The position numbers and the translations under genes were made by a program. The notes under the pieces are model-generated. The model was not told where the DNA came from, searched no databases, and saw nothing but the letters and a program-made list of their open reading frames with translations. Below, in pieces: positions 5,928 to 14,300 of a stretch of 19,860 bases of DNA. The DNA is from JANQPA01 sp964628385 (GTDB lineage: Bacteria; Bacteroidota; Bacteroidia; Chitinophagales; Saprospiraceae). The stretch covers positions 1 through 19,860 of the forward strand of contig CAZVOD010000083.1 in NCBI GenBank assembly GCA_964628385.1. Direction: 5' to 3'. Position 1 is the stretch's first letter. Every line of letters begins with the position of its first letter.

Positions 5928-7181
5928 TTATAAGCCAAAGGCTTCCTTTACCTTATCTACATAGTCCAATTTTTCCCATGTGAAGGTTTCTACATCTATT
6001 GATTTGATTTTACTTGTTCCGTCCTTAAAATGAAGGGTCTTCTTTTCAGATGTTCTGCCCATGTGCCCGTAAGCGGCAGAATCTGTATAAATAGGTGTTC
6101 TTAGCTTTAGTCGCTTTTCAATAGCATAGGGACGCAGATCAAATACTTCTCGTACTTTGGCCGCAATTTCACTATCTGACATAGCTACATTAGCACTCTT
6201 GTAAGTTTCGATGTAGATATTAGTAGGATTAGCAACTCCGATAGCGTAAGATACCTGAACCAGAACTTCATCACAAACACCCGCCGCCACGAGGTTTTTG
6301 GCAATATGCCTGGTTGCATAGGCAGCAGAACGGTCTACCTTTGAGGGATCTTTTCCGGAAAAAGCGCCACCACCGTGGGCACCTTTACCACCATAAGTAT
6401 CTACAATGATTTTTCTTCCCGTTAGGCCGGTATCACCATGAGGCCCACCGATAACAAACTTTCCGGTAGGATTGATATGATAACTGATCTGGTCATTGAA
6501 AAGCGGATGTAATTCCGGCTTCATTTTATCTCTAACTCTTGGAATAACGATGTTGATAATATCTTCGCGTATCTGGGTGAGCATAGCATCATCCGAGGCA
6601 AAGTCATCGTGCTGAGTAGAAACAACTATGGTATCAATACGCTGAGGCTTATTATCATCGGAATACTCAAGGGTTACCTGAGCTTTAGAATCGGGACGCA
6701 AGTAAGTCATGATTTCTCCGGCTTTGCGAATGTCAGCCAGTTCTTTCAAAATACGGTGAGACAAGTCCAATGCCATTGGCATATAATTATCAGTTTCTTT
6801 GGAGGCATAACCAAACATCATCCCCTGGTCACCGGCGCCCTGGTCTTCAGGATTGTCACGATCAACACCCTGATTGATATCAGGAGATTGTTCGTGAATA
6901 GCAGAAAGAATACCACAGGAGTTAGCCTCAAACATGTATTCAGACTTGGTGTAGCCAATTTTGCGAATAACGTCTCTGGCAATATCCTGGACGTCTAGAT
7001 ATATTTTTGATTTTACTTCTCCGGCCAAGATCACCTGGCCGGTGGTAACAAGCGTTTCACAAGCTACTTTAGAGGTAGGGTCAAAAGCGATGAAATGATC
7101 CACAAGAGCATCAGATATTTGATCTGCGATCTTATCTGGGTGCCCTTCTGACACGGATTCTGATGTGAATAAATACGGCAT
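5928..7181 (-). CDS. metK: S-adenosylmethionine synthetase
   Basis: This 417-residue cytosolic enzyme makes S-adenosylmethionine from methionine and ATP. All signature motifs are present: GHPDK (13-17) at the N-terminus, the GAGDQG hexapeptide (115-120), DTYGG (261-265) and the glycine-rich GGGAFSGKD nonapeptide loop (270-278). The length fits the family. The open frame extends upstream to a non-homologous 28-residue stretch; I chose the ATG at 7181 because MPYLFTSESVSEGHPDK is the normal MetK start. The gene has its own candidate promoter box at 7279-7286 and a leader of roughly 90 nt that can fold, which hints at post-transcriptional control. It is convergent with the dockerin-like gene. 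Confidence 0.97.
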   Translation of the reverse strand: MPYLFTSESVSEGHPDKIADQISDALVDHFIAFDPTSKVACETLVTTGQVILAGEVKSKIYLDVQDIARDVIRKIGYTKSEYMFEANSCGILSAIHEQSPDINQGVDRDNPEDQGAGDQGMMFGYASKETDNYMPMALDLSHRILKELADIRKAGEIMTYLRPDSKAQVTLEYSDDNKPQRIDTIVVSTQHDDFASDDAMLTQIREDIINIVIPRVRDKMKPELHPLFNDQISYHINPTGKFVIGGPHGDTGLTGRKIIVDTYGGKGAHGGGAFSGKDPSKVDRSAAYATRHIAKNLVAAGVCDEVLVQVSYAIGVANPTNIYIETYKSANVAMSDSEIAAKVREVFDLRPYAIEKRLKLRTPIYTDSAAYGHMGRTSEKKTLHFKDGTSKIKSIDVETFTWEKLDYVDKVKEAFGL

Positions 7182-7275
7182 TCTAATTGTGTTATGTTTA
7201 TTTTGATGAATGAAATTATCTGAGGATGTAGACCATAGGTTGCTAATTTGACCCCTGGACTGCAATTCCAGATAG
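7182..7275 (-). promoter_or_regulatory. Structured metK leader (possible riboswitch, class unknown)
   Basis: In the minus-strand transcript, TATCTG (from 7274 to 7269) can pair with CAGATA (7222 to 7217), closing a domain of about 58 nt. Inside or competing with it is the hairpin CTGGA-7 nt-TCCAG (7271 to 7255). The segment between contains GGGGTCAAATTAGCAACC. I could not match it to SAM-I. It has a loose likeness to the AAATnnnAGC stretch of SAM-II, but the stem and loop lengths do not fit. Confidence 0.35.
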
Positions 7276-7278
7276 TTT

Positions 7279-7286
7279 CAAAAGTA
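7279..7286 (-). promoter_or_regulatory. Candidate -7 box (TACTTTTG) for metK
   Basis: Read on the minus strand this is TACTTTTG, matching TAnnTTTG. A TTTG lies 24 bases upstream, slightly far for a -33 element. Transcription would begin near 7273, just before the foldable leader. Confidence 0.5.
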
Positions 7287-7321
7287 AAAATAATAATCAA
7301 TGGCCTATTTCAAATCTGAGG

Positions 7322-7942
7322 TTATTTGATCGAGCAGGTAAACATCTCTTTGGAGCTATCCGGGTAATGTAGCAGCCCTTTCAGATTATCGCCAATTTTC
7401 ACTGGGCCAACTCCTTGTGGCGTACCTGTAAAAATCAAGTCTCCAATTTGTAATCGGAAAAACTGTGACAAATAAACGATTATTTCATCAAAGGAAAAAA
7501 TCATATCCCTGGTATTGCCCTTTTGTACTACTTCGCCGTTTTTCTCCAGGCTGAAAACAATATCCTCCCTGGGAAGATCACGTAGAGGTACCAGAGGGCT
7601 CATTACCGCCGATCCGTCAAAGCCCTTGGCAATTTCCCAGGGATGACCGTTTTTCTTACATTCTGCCTGTAAGTCACGCGCTGTAAAATCTATTCCCAAT
7701 CCGATATGGTCATAGTAGTCGGCAGCAAACTCCGGTTGAATATACTTGCCATTTTTGATGATTTTCAAAACGACTTCTACCTCGTAGTGTAAATCCCTGG
7801 TGAATTCAGGATAGTATAAGGGTTTGTTGTTAGGTAATAAAGCCGATGGAGGCTTCATAAAAACAACGGGCCTTTCGGGTACTGGGTTATTTAGTTCTCT
7901 GGCATGTTCTGCGTAATTGCGACCTATACAAAGTATCTTCAT
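7322..7942 (-). CDS. Fumarylacetoacetate hydrolase (FAH) family protein
   Basis: This 206-residue protein has the single-domain FAH fold, typical of the small hydrolases and decarboxylases that act on acylpyruvates or oxaloacetate-like keto acids. It opens MKILCIGRNYAEHARELNN, then has KPPSALL. The metal ligands are visible as E54 and E56 in HYEVEVVL and D85 in GIDFTARD, with K106 in AKGFDGSA and the C-terminal GDLIFTGTPQGVGPV motif. Bacteria of this phylum often carry one such gene near core metabolism. Acylpyruvase or oxaloacetate tautomerase/decarboxylase activity is the best guess, but the exact substrate cannot be read. It starts 33 bases after trpS on the same strand, so the two are probably co-transcribed. 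Confidence 0.93.
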   Translation of the reverse strand: MKILCIGRNYAEHARELNNPVPERPVVFMKPPSALLPNNKPLYYPEFTRDLHYEVEVVLKIIKNGKYIQPEFAADYYDHIGLGIDFTARDLQAECKKNGHPWEIAKGFDGSAVMSPLVPLRDLPREDIVFSLEKNGEVVQKGNTRDMIFSFDEIIVYLSQFFRLQIGDLIFTGTPQGVGPVKIGDNLKGLLHYPDSSKEMFTCSIK

Positions 7943-7975
7943 GGCTTGGGTTTTAGAAAACAGTTGAGCTACCGA

Positions 7976-8989
7976 TCAAAACTTTACATTGAGCAGGCCG
8001 GTGAGGTCTTTTACCTCTTTGATAGTTTCTTGTGCCCGTTTCCTGGTTTGTGCCGAAAAGGCTTTAATCTGATTTTTAACTTCCTTTTTATTACTGTCCA
8101 ACTCTTTTCGGGCTACCTTAAATTGTTGGCTTATATTTACTAGTGTATCGGCTACAGCATCTTTAAGATCTACATATTTCAATGTGCCGGCTTCATAATC
8201 TGATTTTAGCTCATCATGGATGTTAAACTGCTCTCCCGCTTTCAATAATTCAAAGAGATTTTTAATGCCGGGGCTCATTTCTTCACTATTGACTTCGCCG
8301 GTATCCGTTACCGCTGAGCGAACCTGCTTGCGAATCTTCTTCTCATCGGCAAATACATTGATATAGTGTTTTTCTCCGGCGCTTTTACTCATTTTTCTGG
8401 TCGGGTCTGCTGTTGACATAACTTTAGGTACCTCAGTAAACAGAGGCTCGGGTAGGATAAAGTATTCTTTACCTACCTGATTATTAAAACGCTGGGCAAT
8501 ATTTCTGGCCAATTCCAGGTGTTGTTCCTGATCCTTTCCTACAGGGACATAATCGGCGTGATAGATCAGTATGTCTGCTGCCTGAAGTACAGGATAATTC
8601 AGCAGCCCAGCAGAGATAAAATGATCTGCACCAGCCTCGTTCGCCTGCGCACTTTTATCCTTAAATTGAGTCATTCGGGTCAATTGGCCATGAGAAGTAA
8701 AGCAATTAAATATCCAACAGAGCTCAGCATGCTCCGGAACCAGCGATTGAATAAAAATGCTTTCCGGCTGAATACCCGTAGCCAAGAGGTTGAAAACCAG
8801 CTCCCAGGTATTTTCCCTAAGTTTTCGCGGGGAGTATGGCATAGTCATGGCATGATAATCAACCACGCCATAAACACAGTCGTATTCTTCCTGAAGCTTT
8901 ACCCAATTTTTAATGGCTCCGAAATAATTTCCAAAATGCATGTGCCCGGTAGGCTGTATACAAGATAATACTTGCTTTTTCTTTTCCAT
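7976..8989 (-). CDS. trpS: Tryptophanyl-tRNA synthetase
   Basis: This 337-residue class I aminoacyl-tRNA synthetase charges tRNA-Trp. The HIGH-type signature is QPTGHMHFGNYFGA (12-25). The KMSKS loop is RKMSKSAGE (198-206). The tryptophan-pocket and dimer region is normal (VVDYHAMTM; QAADILIYHADYVPVGKDQEQHLELAR, 136-162), including the conserved VPVGxDQxQHxELxR stretch. The C-terminal tail is a lysine-rich helix (EVKNQIKAF...). Length and motifs fit the bacterial TrpRS family without gaps. It is the first gene of a likely two-gene transcript with the FAH-family protein. I saw no tRNA-like or T-box leader upstream. Confidence 0.97.
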   Translation of the reverse strand: MEKKKQVLSCIQPTGHMHFGNYFGAIKNWVKLQEEYDCVYGVVDYHAMTMPYSPRKLRENTWELVFNLLATGIQPESIFIQSLVPEHAELCWIFNCFTSHGQLTRMTQFKDKSAQANEAGADHFISAGLLNYPVLQAADILIYHADYVPVGKDQEQHLELARNIAQRFNNQVGKEYFILPEPLFTEVPKVMSTADPTRKMSKSAGEKHYINVFADEKKIRKQVRSAVTDTGEVNSEEMSPGIKNLFELLKAGEQFNIHDELKSDYEAGTLKYVDLKDAVADTLVNISQQFKVARKELDSNKKEVKNQIKAFSAQTRKRAQETIKEVKDLTGLLNVKF

Positions 8990-9542
8990 TAATTAAAAAA
9001 TCTTTAATAAATTCAATCTGCACTACTCTCGCTTAAAGGTAGCAGCAGTAAAATCAGATCCGTTTATTACAATGACTAAACTTCAATAAAAAAGAATTAT
9101 CCAAACAGGGCATTAGGCTGTGCTTTTCTGCAATTTGAATGGATAAAATTGACTGAAGCTTACGAACGCGTTTGGATTTTAGCCTGTGGCCTGTAAAGAA
9201 CCGTAAATAAAGTCTCATTTCAGCTTTCTTTCGCAGCCCAGCGCTGCTGGCTACCCAAAAAAGGCTTAGTGAGCAGGCATTTCTGCTCTTCTTTGCCTTC
9301 AAAAGCAAACTTCAAACTCCCTTTAGCACAGTGCGCAAAAGTAATAGCTTTTACTTTAACAGACTTGTTTCGTAGGTATTAAAATAGGCTAAAATTGGTT
9401 CTTTTTATACCACACTGTGCCTTTTATCAGTCACTTAGCGCCGCTAGGCTCAGAAGGGAACCCTGCCCTTCTTCGCGCCAAAAGCCTTCGTGTGGCAAAA
9501 AATAATTCAATTTTCCCACTATTCTACCCCTTCGAAACAAGT
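8990..9542. other. Gene-free, hairpin-rich spacer between ridA and trpS
   Basis: No gene I can support lies here. The 84-codon minus frame at 9054-9308 begins with TTG, has no ATG until late and shows no family pattern. The right part holds a 12-bp inverted repeat (9361-9372 and 9533-9544), an inner 8-bp inverted repeat (GCACAGTG 9327-9334, CACTGTGC 9413-9420), and a hairpin AGAAGGG/CCCTTCT (9452-9458, 9466-9472). The left part (8990-9230) shows nothing notable apart from being the trpS upstream region. Confidence 0.55.
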
Positions 9543-9544
9543 CT
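9361..9544. repeat. 184-bp stretch bounded by 12-bp inverted repeats (possible miniature element)
   Basis: AGACTTGTTTCG at 9361-9372 is repeated exactly in inverted form at 9533-9544, overlapping the ridA stop codon. The same dodecamer bounds the hairpin after nth (2383-2394, inverted imperfect partner 2411-2422). Just inside the ridA-side arm the sequence shares TAGAATA at a similar distance with the nth-side copy. There is no clear target-site duplication and no coding capacity. It could be a non-autonomous element, or a recurring terminator component. Confidence 0.5.
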
Positions 9545-9926
9545 AATCAAAGGCTGCAATTACAGATATTTCTACATTGACAAGCTTGGGAAGATTACCC
9601 ACCTGTACCAGTTCGCGTGCAGGAGCATCGGCAGGATCAAAATATGTAGAATAAATACCATTGATTTTACCAAAATCCTCAATGTCTTTCACAAAAACTG
9701 AGCACTTAATGACATCACTGAAAGTTAAGCCGGCTTCATCCAGAATCGCTTTTATATTTTCCATCACTTGTTTGGTCTCTGCTTCTATATCGTGGGTGAT
9801 AAGCTTGCTAGTGTTGGGATCGATAGCGATCTGGCCAGAAGCGTAAAGCGTACCATTATGAATAACCGCCTGATTATAAGCACCTACAGGCGCTGGAGCT
9901 TTATCGGTTTGTATTATTTTTTTCAT
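9543..9926 (-). CDS. ridA: RidA family enamine/imine deaminase
   Basis: This 127-residue protein is a canonical RidA (YjgF/YER057c/UK114) subunit. It forms trimers that hydrolyse reactive 2-aminoacrylate and related imines released by PLP enzymes. Family features are the start MKKIIQTDKAPAPVGAYNQA, YASGQIAIDP, the central helix EAETKQVMENIKAILDEAG, FVKDIEDFGKING and the active-site arginine R104 in PARELVQVGNLPK, followed by VEISVIAAF. The length is standard. It has its own candidate promoter box at 9976-9983, so it is probably separate from the rpmF transcript. Its stop codon overlaps one arm of the 12-bp inverted repeat. Confidence 0.96.
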   Translation of the reverse strand: MKKIIQTDKAPAPVGAYNQAVIHNGTLYASGQIAIDPNTSKLITHDIEAETKQVMENIKAILDEAGLTFSDVIKCSVFVKDIEDFGKINGIYSTYFDPADAPARELVQVGNLPKLVNVEISVIAAFD

Positions 9927-9975
9927 AGCTGGTTTTATCCTTATTTAAATATCAGGTCATTGTCTTATGACTGCC

Positions 9976-9983
9976 CAAATTTA
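9976..9983 (-). promoter_or_regulatory. Candidate -7 box (TAAATTTG) for ridA
   Basis: Read on the minus strand this is TAAATTTG, a full match to TAnnTTTG, 50 bases before the ridA ATG. No good -33 TTG is visible. Confidence 0.45.
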
Positions 9984-10072
9984 AGGATTACTTTTGGGCT
10001 TTACCCATGAGAATGAGAGAAAACCAATAAAACAAGTCTTATAAATGGAAGGTAAAAGCAGGATAAAGGGTA

Positions 10073-10144
10073 AGAGGAATTTCCTCTGTCTATAGCAAAC
10101 AGAGGAAATCCCATACCACCAGTCAAGGCAGATGGTATTTTTTA
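10073..10144. terminator. Competing hairpins after rpmF
   Basis: TTTCCTCTGT (10080-10089) and ACAGAGGAAA (10099-10108) form a perfect 10-bp stem. AGAGGAA at 10073-10079 could instead pair with the first arm. A further stem, ATACCA (10113-10118) with TGGTAT (10133-10138), is followed by TTTTTT on the plus strand. Read from rpmF on the minus strand they form two hairpins in series, plausibly ending the DUF177-rpmF transcript, although that strand has no T run. Confidence 0.5.
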
Positions 10145-10177
10145 CAACAGATCAATAGGATTAAATGAACCAAGGGG

Positions 10178-10378
10178 CTACTCTTCATCCAATTCTTCCG
10201 CTTTTATAATCATTTTACCTCTGTAGTACATATTGCCATCTGCATCATAGTAAGCGCGGTGCATCTGATGTTTTTCACCTGTAGTCTTACAGGTGCCAAT
10301 AGTAGGAACATCTGCCTTATAGTGCGTTCTGCGCTTGCGCTTTCTCTGCTTCGAGATCCTACTCTTAGGATGTGCCAT
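10178..10378 (-). CDS. rpmF: 50S ribosomal protein L32
   Basis: This 66-residue protein has the L32 start MAHPKSRISKQRKRKRRTHYK, basic and well conserved, followed by a short globular part (HRAYYDADGNMYYRGK) and an acidic tail. It is a component of the large ribosomal subunit. Only one cysteine (C30) remains, so this is the zinc-free form, which is common in this phylum. It follows the DUF177 gene by 38 bases on the same strand, the usual bacterial pairing, and is probably co-transcribed with it from the promoter box at 10983-10990. Confidence 0.97.
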   Translation of the reverse strand: MAHPKSRISKQRKRKRRTHYKADVPTIGTCKTTGEKHQMHRAYYDADGNMYYRGKMIIKAEELDEE

Positions 10379-10416
10379 TTTCTTCTGATTTAAAAGATTG
10401 AAAAATAAATATCCAG

Positions 10417-10956
10417 TTAGTCTTTTTTACCGGGATTAAAGCCCTTAAGAGCTTCCCGGAAAGGATTGTTAGCCGCTTCTTCCTGAGTTTGGTCTTCTGC
10501 TTCCTCTAAATAGTCCAGCATTTTCTCGTTACAGGGTAACGGCTTTTCACTTTCACAATCATAGACCTTGATCATTGGAACAGCTAATACTATAAATTCA
10601 TAAACGTACGGAGCTACATTAAACTGCTGTGTTTCCGGGTGAACATATACAATATCCGGCTCTTCTTCTTGATTCTCCACGGTGAATTTTACAAGCAGTT
10701 CTTCTTCGCTGTGTACAGGCAAATCAATAGGCGCAAGACATCTGTCACACTCCGTTTTGATGGATCCTTTGAGCGAAAACTCAAAAAGATACATGTCCGT
10801 ACGTTTTTCAAAGCTTAAATCCAGCTCCAGACTGCCCTTCTTTATGGGCGAACTTTCAAAATGGCTGAAAAAGCTGTCATCAATATCAAAGTGAAAATTG
10901 TGGAGGCCCTGACGCAATCCCTTCACAGGAATTGCATACTGAATTAAAGCTTCCAT
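10417..10956 (-). CDS. DUF177 (YceD-like) family protein
   Basis: This 179-residue protein belongs to the DUF177/YceD family, which is found directly upstream of rpmF in most bacteria and has been linked to 23S rRNA and large-subunit maturation. Evidence includes the family core LKGSIKTECDRCLAPIDLPV with the C70-x2-C73 pair, and a later cysteine pair (C134 and C142 in YDCESEKPLPCNE) that together resemble a metal site. The C-terminal NPFREALKGF motif is typical of the family. The length is normal. It is the first gene of the rpmF operon, with the start ATG 27 bases downstream of a good promoter box. Confidence 0.92.
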   Translation of the reverse strand: MEALIQYAIPVKGLRQGLHNFHFDIDDSFFSHFESSPIKKGSLELDLSFEKRTDMYLFEFSLKGSIKTECDRCLAPIDLPVHSEEELLVKFTVENQEEEPDIVYVHPETQQFNVAPYVYEFIVLAVPMIKVYDCESEKPLPCNEKMLDYLEEAEDQTQEEAANNPFREALKGFNPGKKD

Positions 10957-10982
10957 TTCCTTAGTCTTTTCAAAATTGAGTG

Positions 10983-10990
10983 CAAATGTA
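10983..10990 (-). promoter_or_regulatory. Candidate -7 box (TACATTTG) for DUF177-rpmF
   Basis: On the minus strand this reads TACATTTG, matching TAnnTTTG exactly and followed by CA. It ends 27 bases before the start codon, so the leader would be short. Confidence 0.55.
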
Positions 10991-11082
10991 CTGAATTTAA
11001 AAAGATAATTCCAGTAACAGGCAAGGTTTTTTGCTTTTTAGGACTTATCATTCATTAGTGAAAACTAAATACTTCCCTACTA

Positions 11083-11112
11083 TAATTTTGCGTTTGGTAT
11101 TTGGTAATTTTG
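11083..11112 (+). promoter_or_regulatory. Two tandem TAATTTTG -7-like boxes
   Basis: TAATTTTG occurs at 11083-11090 and again at 11105-11112, 22 bp apart, with TTTGG runs between. Each fits TAnnTTTG. Either could drive the large surface-protein gene. Confidence 0.35.
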
Positions 11113-11330
11113 CCTACAACTCATCTATTAGAGTTAGTAAAAATTTAAAAATTGGAGCGTATACGGGGTTTACTTTTACAACTCAAAAGGTGATATTTCC
11201 CTACGCTAGTGCAGTAGCTTTTAACAAATCAGGCAATCTCATAACGAAATACTTTAAAGTAAGATGGCTATCAGTATGTAGTATTGATGCCCATGTCTAC
11301 TTTTAATCCCTTGATTTAATCTCATAAGTT

Positions 11331-14300
11331 ATGTTCAACTTAAACATTGTAAATTCCCTTTTTTTAGCCATCCTCATTAGTAGTTCCCTAGTGATTGGCG
11401 ACCGATTAAATGCGCAGACGGTTTTGAGGCCTGGTGACCTGGCAATAGTGGGTGTCAATACCAATTTGTCTGGCTGCTCCCCCGAAGAGAGCGGTTCAGA
11501 TGAAATAAGTTTTGTTTGTTTTAAGGATATTCAGCCGGGTACCAGTATTCAGTTAACAGATAATGGCTATGAGCGCCTTAATCCCGGGCAATGGGGTAAT
11601 TCTGAAGGCTTCATTATCGCCACGCGGCTACCAACGGCGGATGTCATTCCTGCCGGTAGCCTGATTATTTTTAGGTTACCTCCAATCACTACGGATATAG
11701 AGGCTATATTGCCAGATACCGATTGGAATTTTGAAAGAGTAAGTATCAACGCCCTGAATTTCAATTCCGGTGGGGATCAGCTTTACTTCATGCAGGGTGG
11801 TATCTGGGATGAGGGAGATACCAGAATCGGTAACTCAGAACATAATGCTACCTACACAGGAGGAGAAATTCTTTTTGGTTTTAATTCTAAGGCCGATTGG
11901 GTGCCCTTCGCAAATACGACTCAAGAATCTGGGTTACATCCCAGTGTTGAGCCTTGCTTTCATATGCAGCCTACAGGAGGCATTATTAATTATTCCAGTT
12001 ATCAAGGACCTGCAACTGCAGCTACTCAGCTGGAATGGATTGCAAGAATATCAGATCCGAATAATTGGTCTACCTTTCCAGATTGTAATTCTTACCAAAG
12101 GCCATTAAATCAGTTTCCTATAAACCCAAGCGGCATAGAACTCAACTGTACCACTTGTAGTGGATGTGGACAGGTGGATGAAGCTCTGGTATTTTCTTTG
12201 CCTGAAACAGGAGGGCCATTTGGTGTGGAATTCTACAACGGGGTAGACACTTTACTACTGGAAAATGTAAGCAATCAAGATACTTCCTTTGCATCGCTGA
12301 CTACCACCGCCACTTATGCAATCGTTTCTGTGATCGATGCGAATGGCTGTCCGGTTTATTCCGACCTCGGCCCGGAAGTAGTAGTTAATGTCAATAAAAA
12401 ACCTATTGCTACTCCTACCGATACTTTATTAGCCTGTCGGGAGGGGAGCGTTGCCAACTTTAATCTGGCCAGCCTCAATGATATTATCAGAGATGGCTCC
12501 ACGCTGGCTGTATTTTGGTATGAAGATCCGGATTTAACTACACAGATTGGAACACCGCAAAGTTATATTTCTGCCCCCGGCAATAATGTCTATGCAACTA
12601 TCTTTGATGGTACCTGTGAGTCGGAACCTGTAGAAATACCATTAGCTTTTGCTCCTGAGGTCAATGCTTCTTTTACCATCACCAATCCGGTTTCCTGTAG
12701 TGGAGCGGCCGATGGCTCTATTGAATTAGAGACGAGTAGTACTGGAATGCCGTACGAATACAACTGGAATATAGATGCGTTGGATGGAGAGGCCCGAGCA
12801 GATGGCCTGGCCGCTGGGGTTTACACCGTTACCATAACCAATGCTAATAACTGTAGTGAATCTCTTACTATCACGCTGTCAGATCCGGAGGTTATTACTA
12901 TTGCCTGCTCAGAATCCAGGCCGGCTTCTAGTATAGGAGGTAACGATGGCGTTGCTAATATCGATATTCAGGGAGGGACTGCACCCTATACCGTTACATA
13001 CGATGGCCCTGACTCAGGGACACAAACGTTTGACGAGGATGGTATTGTGCAGGTTACCAACCTGACTTCCGGCAACTACACGCTGGTGGTCACAGATGTA
13101 AATGGATGCAGCTCTAATTGTGCATTTACCATAAACGATCCGAATTGTAATTTCCGGCTAGCTACCAGCAAAAGGGATGCAACCTGCCCGGACACTCGCA
13201 ATGGACAGATTGACCTCATCTTCTCCAATGGTGAAGCACCTTTTAATATTGATTGGGAAATTGATTCATTGGATGGCCTACAAAATGTTACTGGTTTGGC
13301 CGTTGGAACTTATCAGGTAACAGTAACTGATAACCGAGGTTGTTCTAACACTACCTCAGTAAATATTAATTCTATTAATGCCAGACCTACCGTCACGCTT
13401 CCCGCGTTGGATGAAGTTTGTCAAAATGAATGTCTCGATCTAGTTCTAAATTATACAGGTCAGGCTCCGTTCGAACTTCCCATAGTAATTAATGCCGGAA
13501 AAGGAAACGTACCTTTAAGTATTCGGAGTGAAGCTAATGTGGATACTTTTCAAATCTGCCCAACTGATTACGGCGTGACAGACGGAGACATAGACGTGAC
13601 TTTCCTCTCCCTACTGGATCAAACAACTTGTCCGGTGGTACTAGAAGAACAACGCACTCTGAGGGTAATTAATACAGGTGAGCGCTTTTTGGATACCCTG
13701 ATTTGTCAGGAGGATTTTCTTTTTCTCAATGGTACGATTTACGATAGCAATAATAGGACGGGTATGGAGCGCTTGGAGTCGCTTGGCGCTAATGGTTGTG
13801 ATTCTATCGTTAATGTAAATTTATCTTTCTTTCCGGTTGCTCAATCTAATATTGATACATTTATTTGTGCCTCCGAAACTATCAATGTCAATGGAACCCT
13901 CTACGGCAGAAATAGGCGAAGAGGAACAGAGGTATTGCCTAATGCCGATATTAATGGTTGTGATTCTTTGATTTTCGTCAATATCGATATTAAAGAAAAT
14001 GAAAGCCGGGTAATTGATACCGCCCTTTGTGAAGGCGAAAGCTTAACAGTAAACGGCATGGTATACGATGAACTTAATCCATCGGGTACCGAAATCGTCC
14101 CATCTACCGTCCCGGGAGAATGTGACAGTACCTTACTGGTAAGTGTCAACTTCCTGGAAGTACCCAGAGATACTTTCTTTGGTCGTTTATGCCCCGGAGC
14201 CAGCTTAAATATCAATGGAACGGAATACAATGAGCAAAATCCGGCCGGCCGCGAAATATTCAGAGCGGCCAATGGCTGTGATAGTATTTTGCGGGTGGAT

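Larger units (their letters stand above)
10957..11330. other. Divergent promoter region
   Basis: These 374 bases separate the DUF177 gene (-) from the giant surface-protein gene (+). They hold candidate promoter boxes for both sides (10983-10990 on minus; 11083-11090 and 11105-11112 on plus). A 91-codon plus frame at 11031-11306 has no recognisable character and I do not call it. The plus-strand leader from the boxes to the ATG would be more than 200 nt. Confidence 0.5.

Noticed and set aside
7182..7275. SAM-I riboswitch
   Set aside because: The expected conserved core and four-way junction arms were not found by eye.
9054..9308. 84-codon minus frame in the trpS upstream region
   Set aside because: It has a TTG start, no ATG before residue 31 and no recognisable fold; likely chance.
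11031..11306. 91-codon plus frame upstream of the adhesin
   Set aside because: It contains the promoter-like boxes and has no family pattern; more likely leader DNA.
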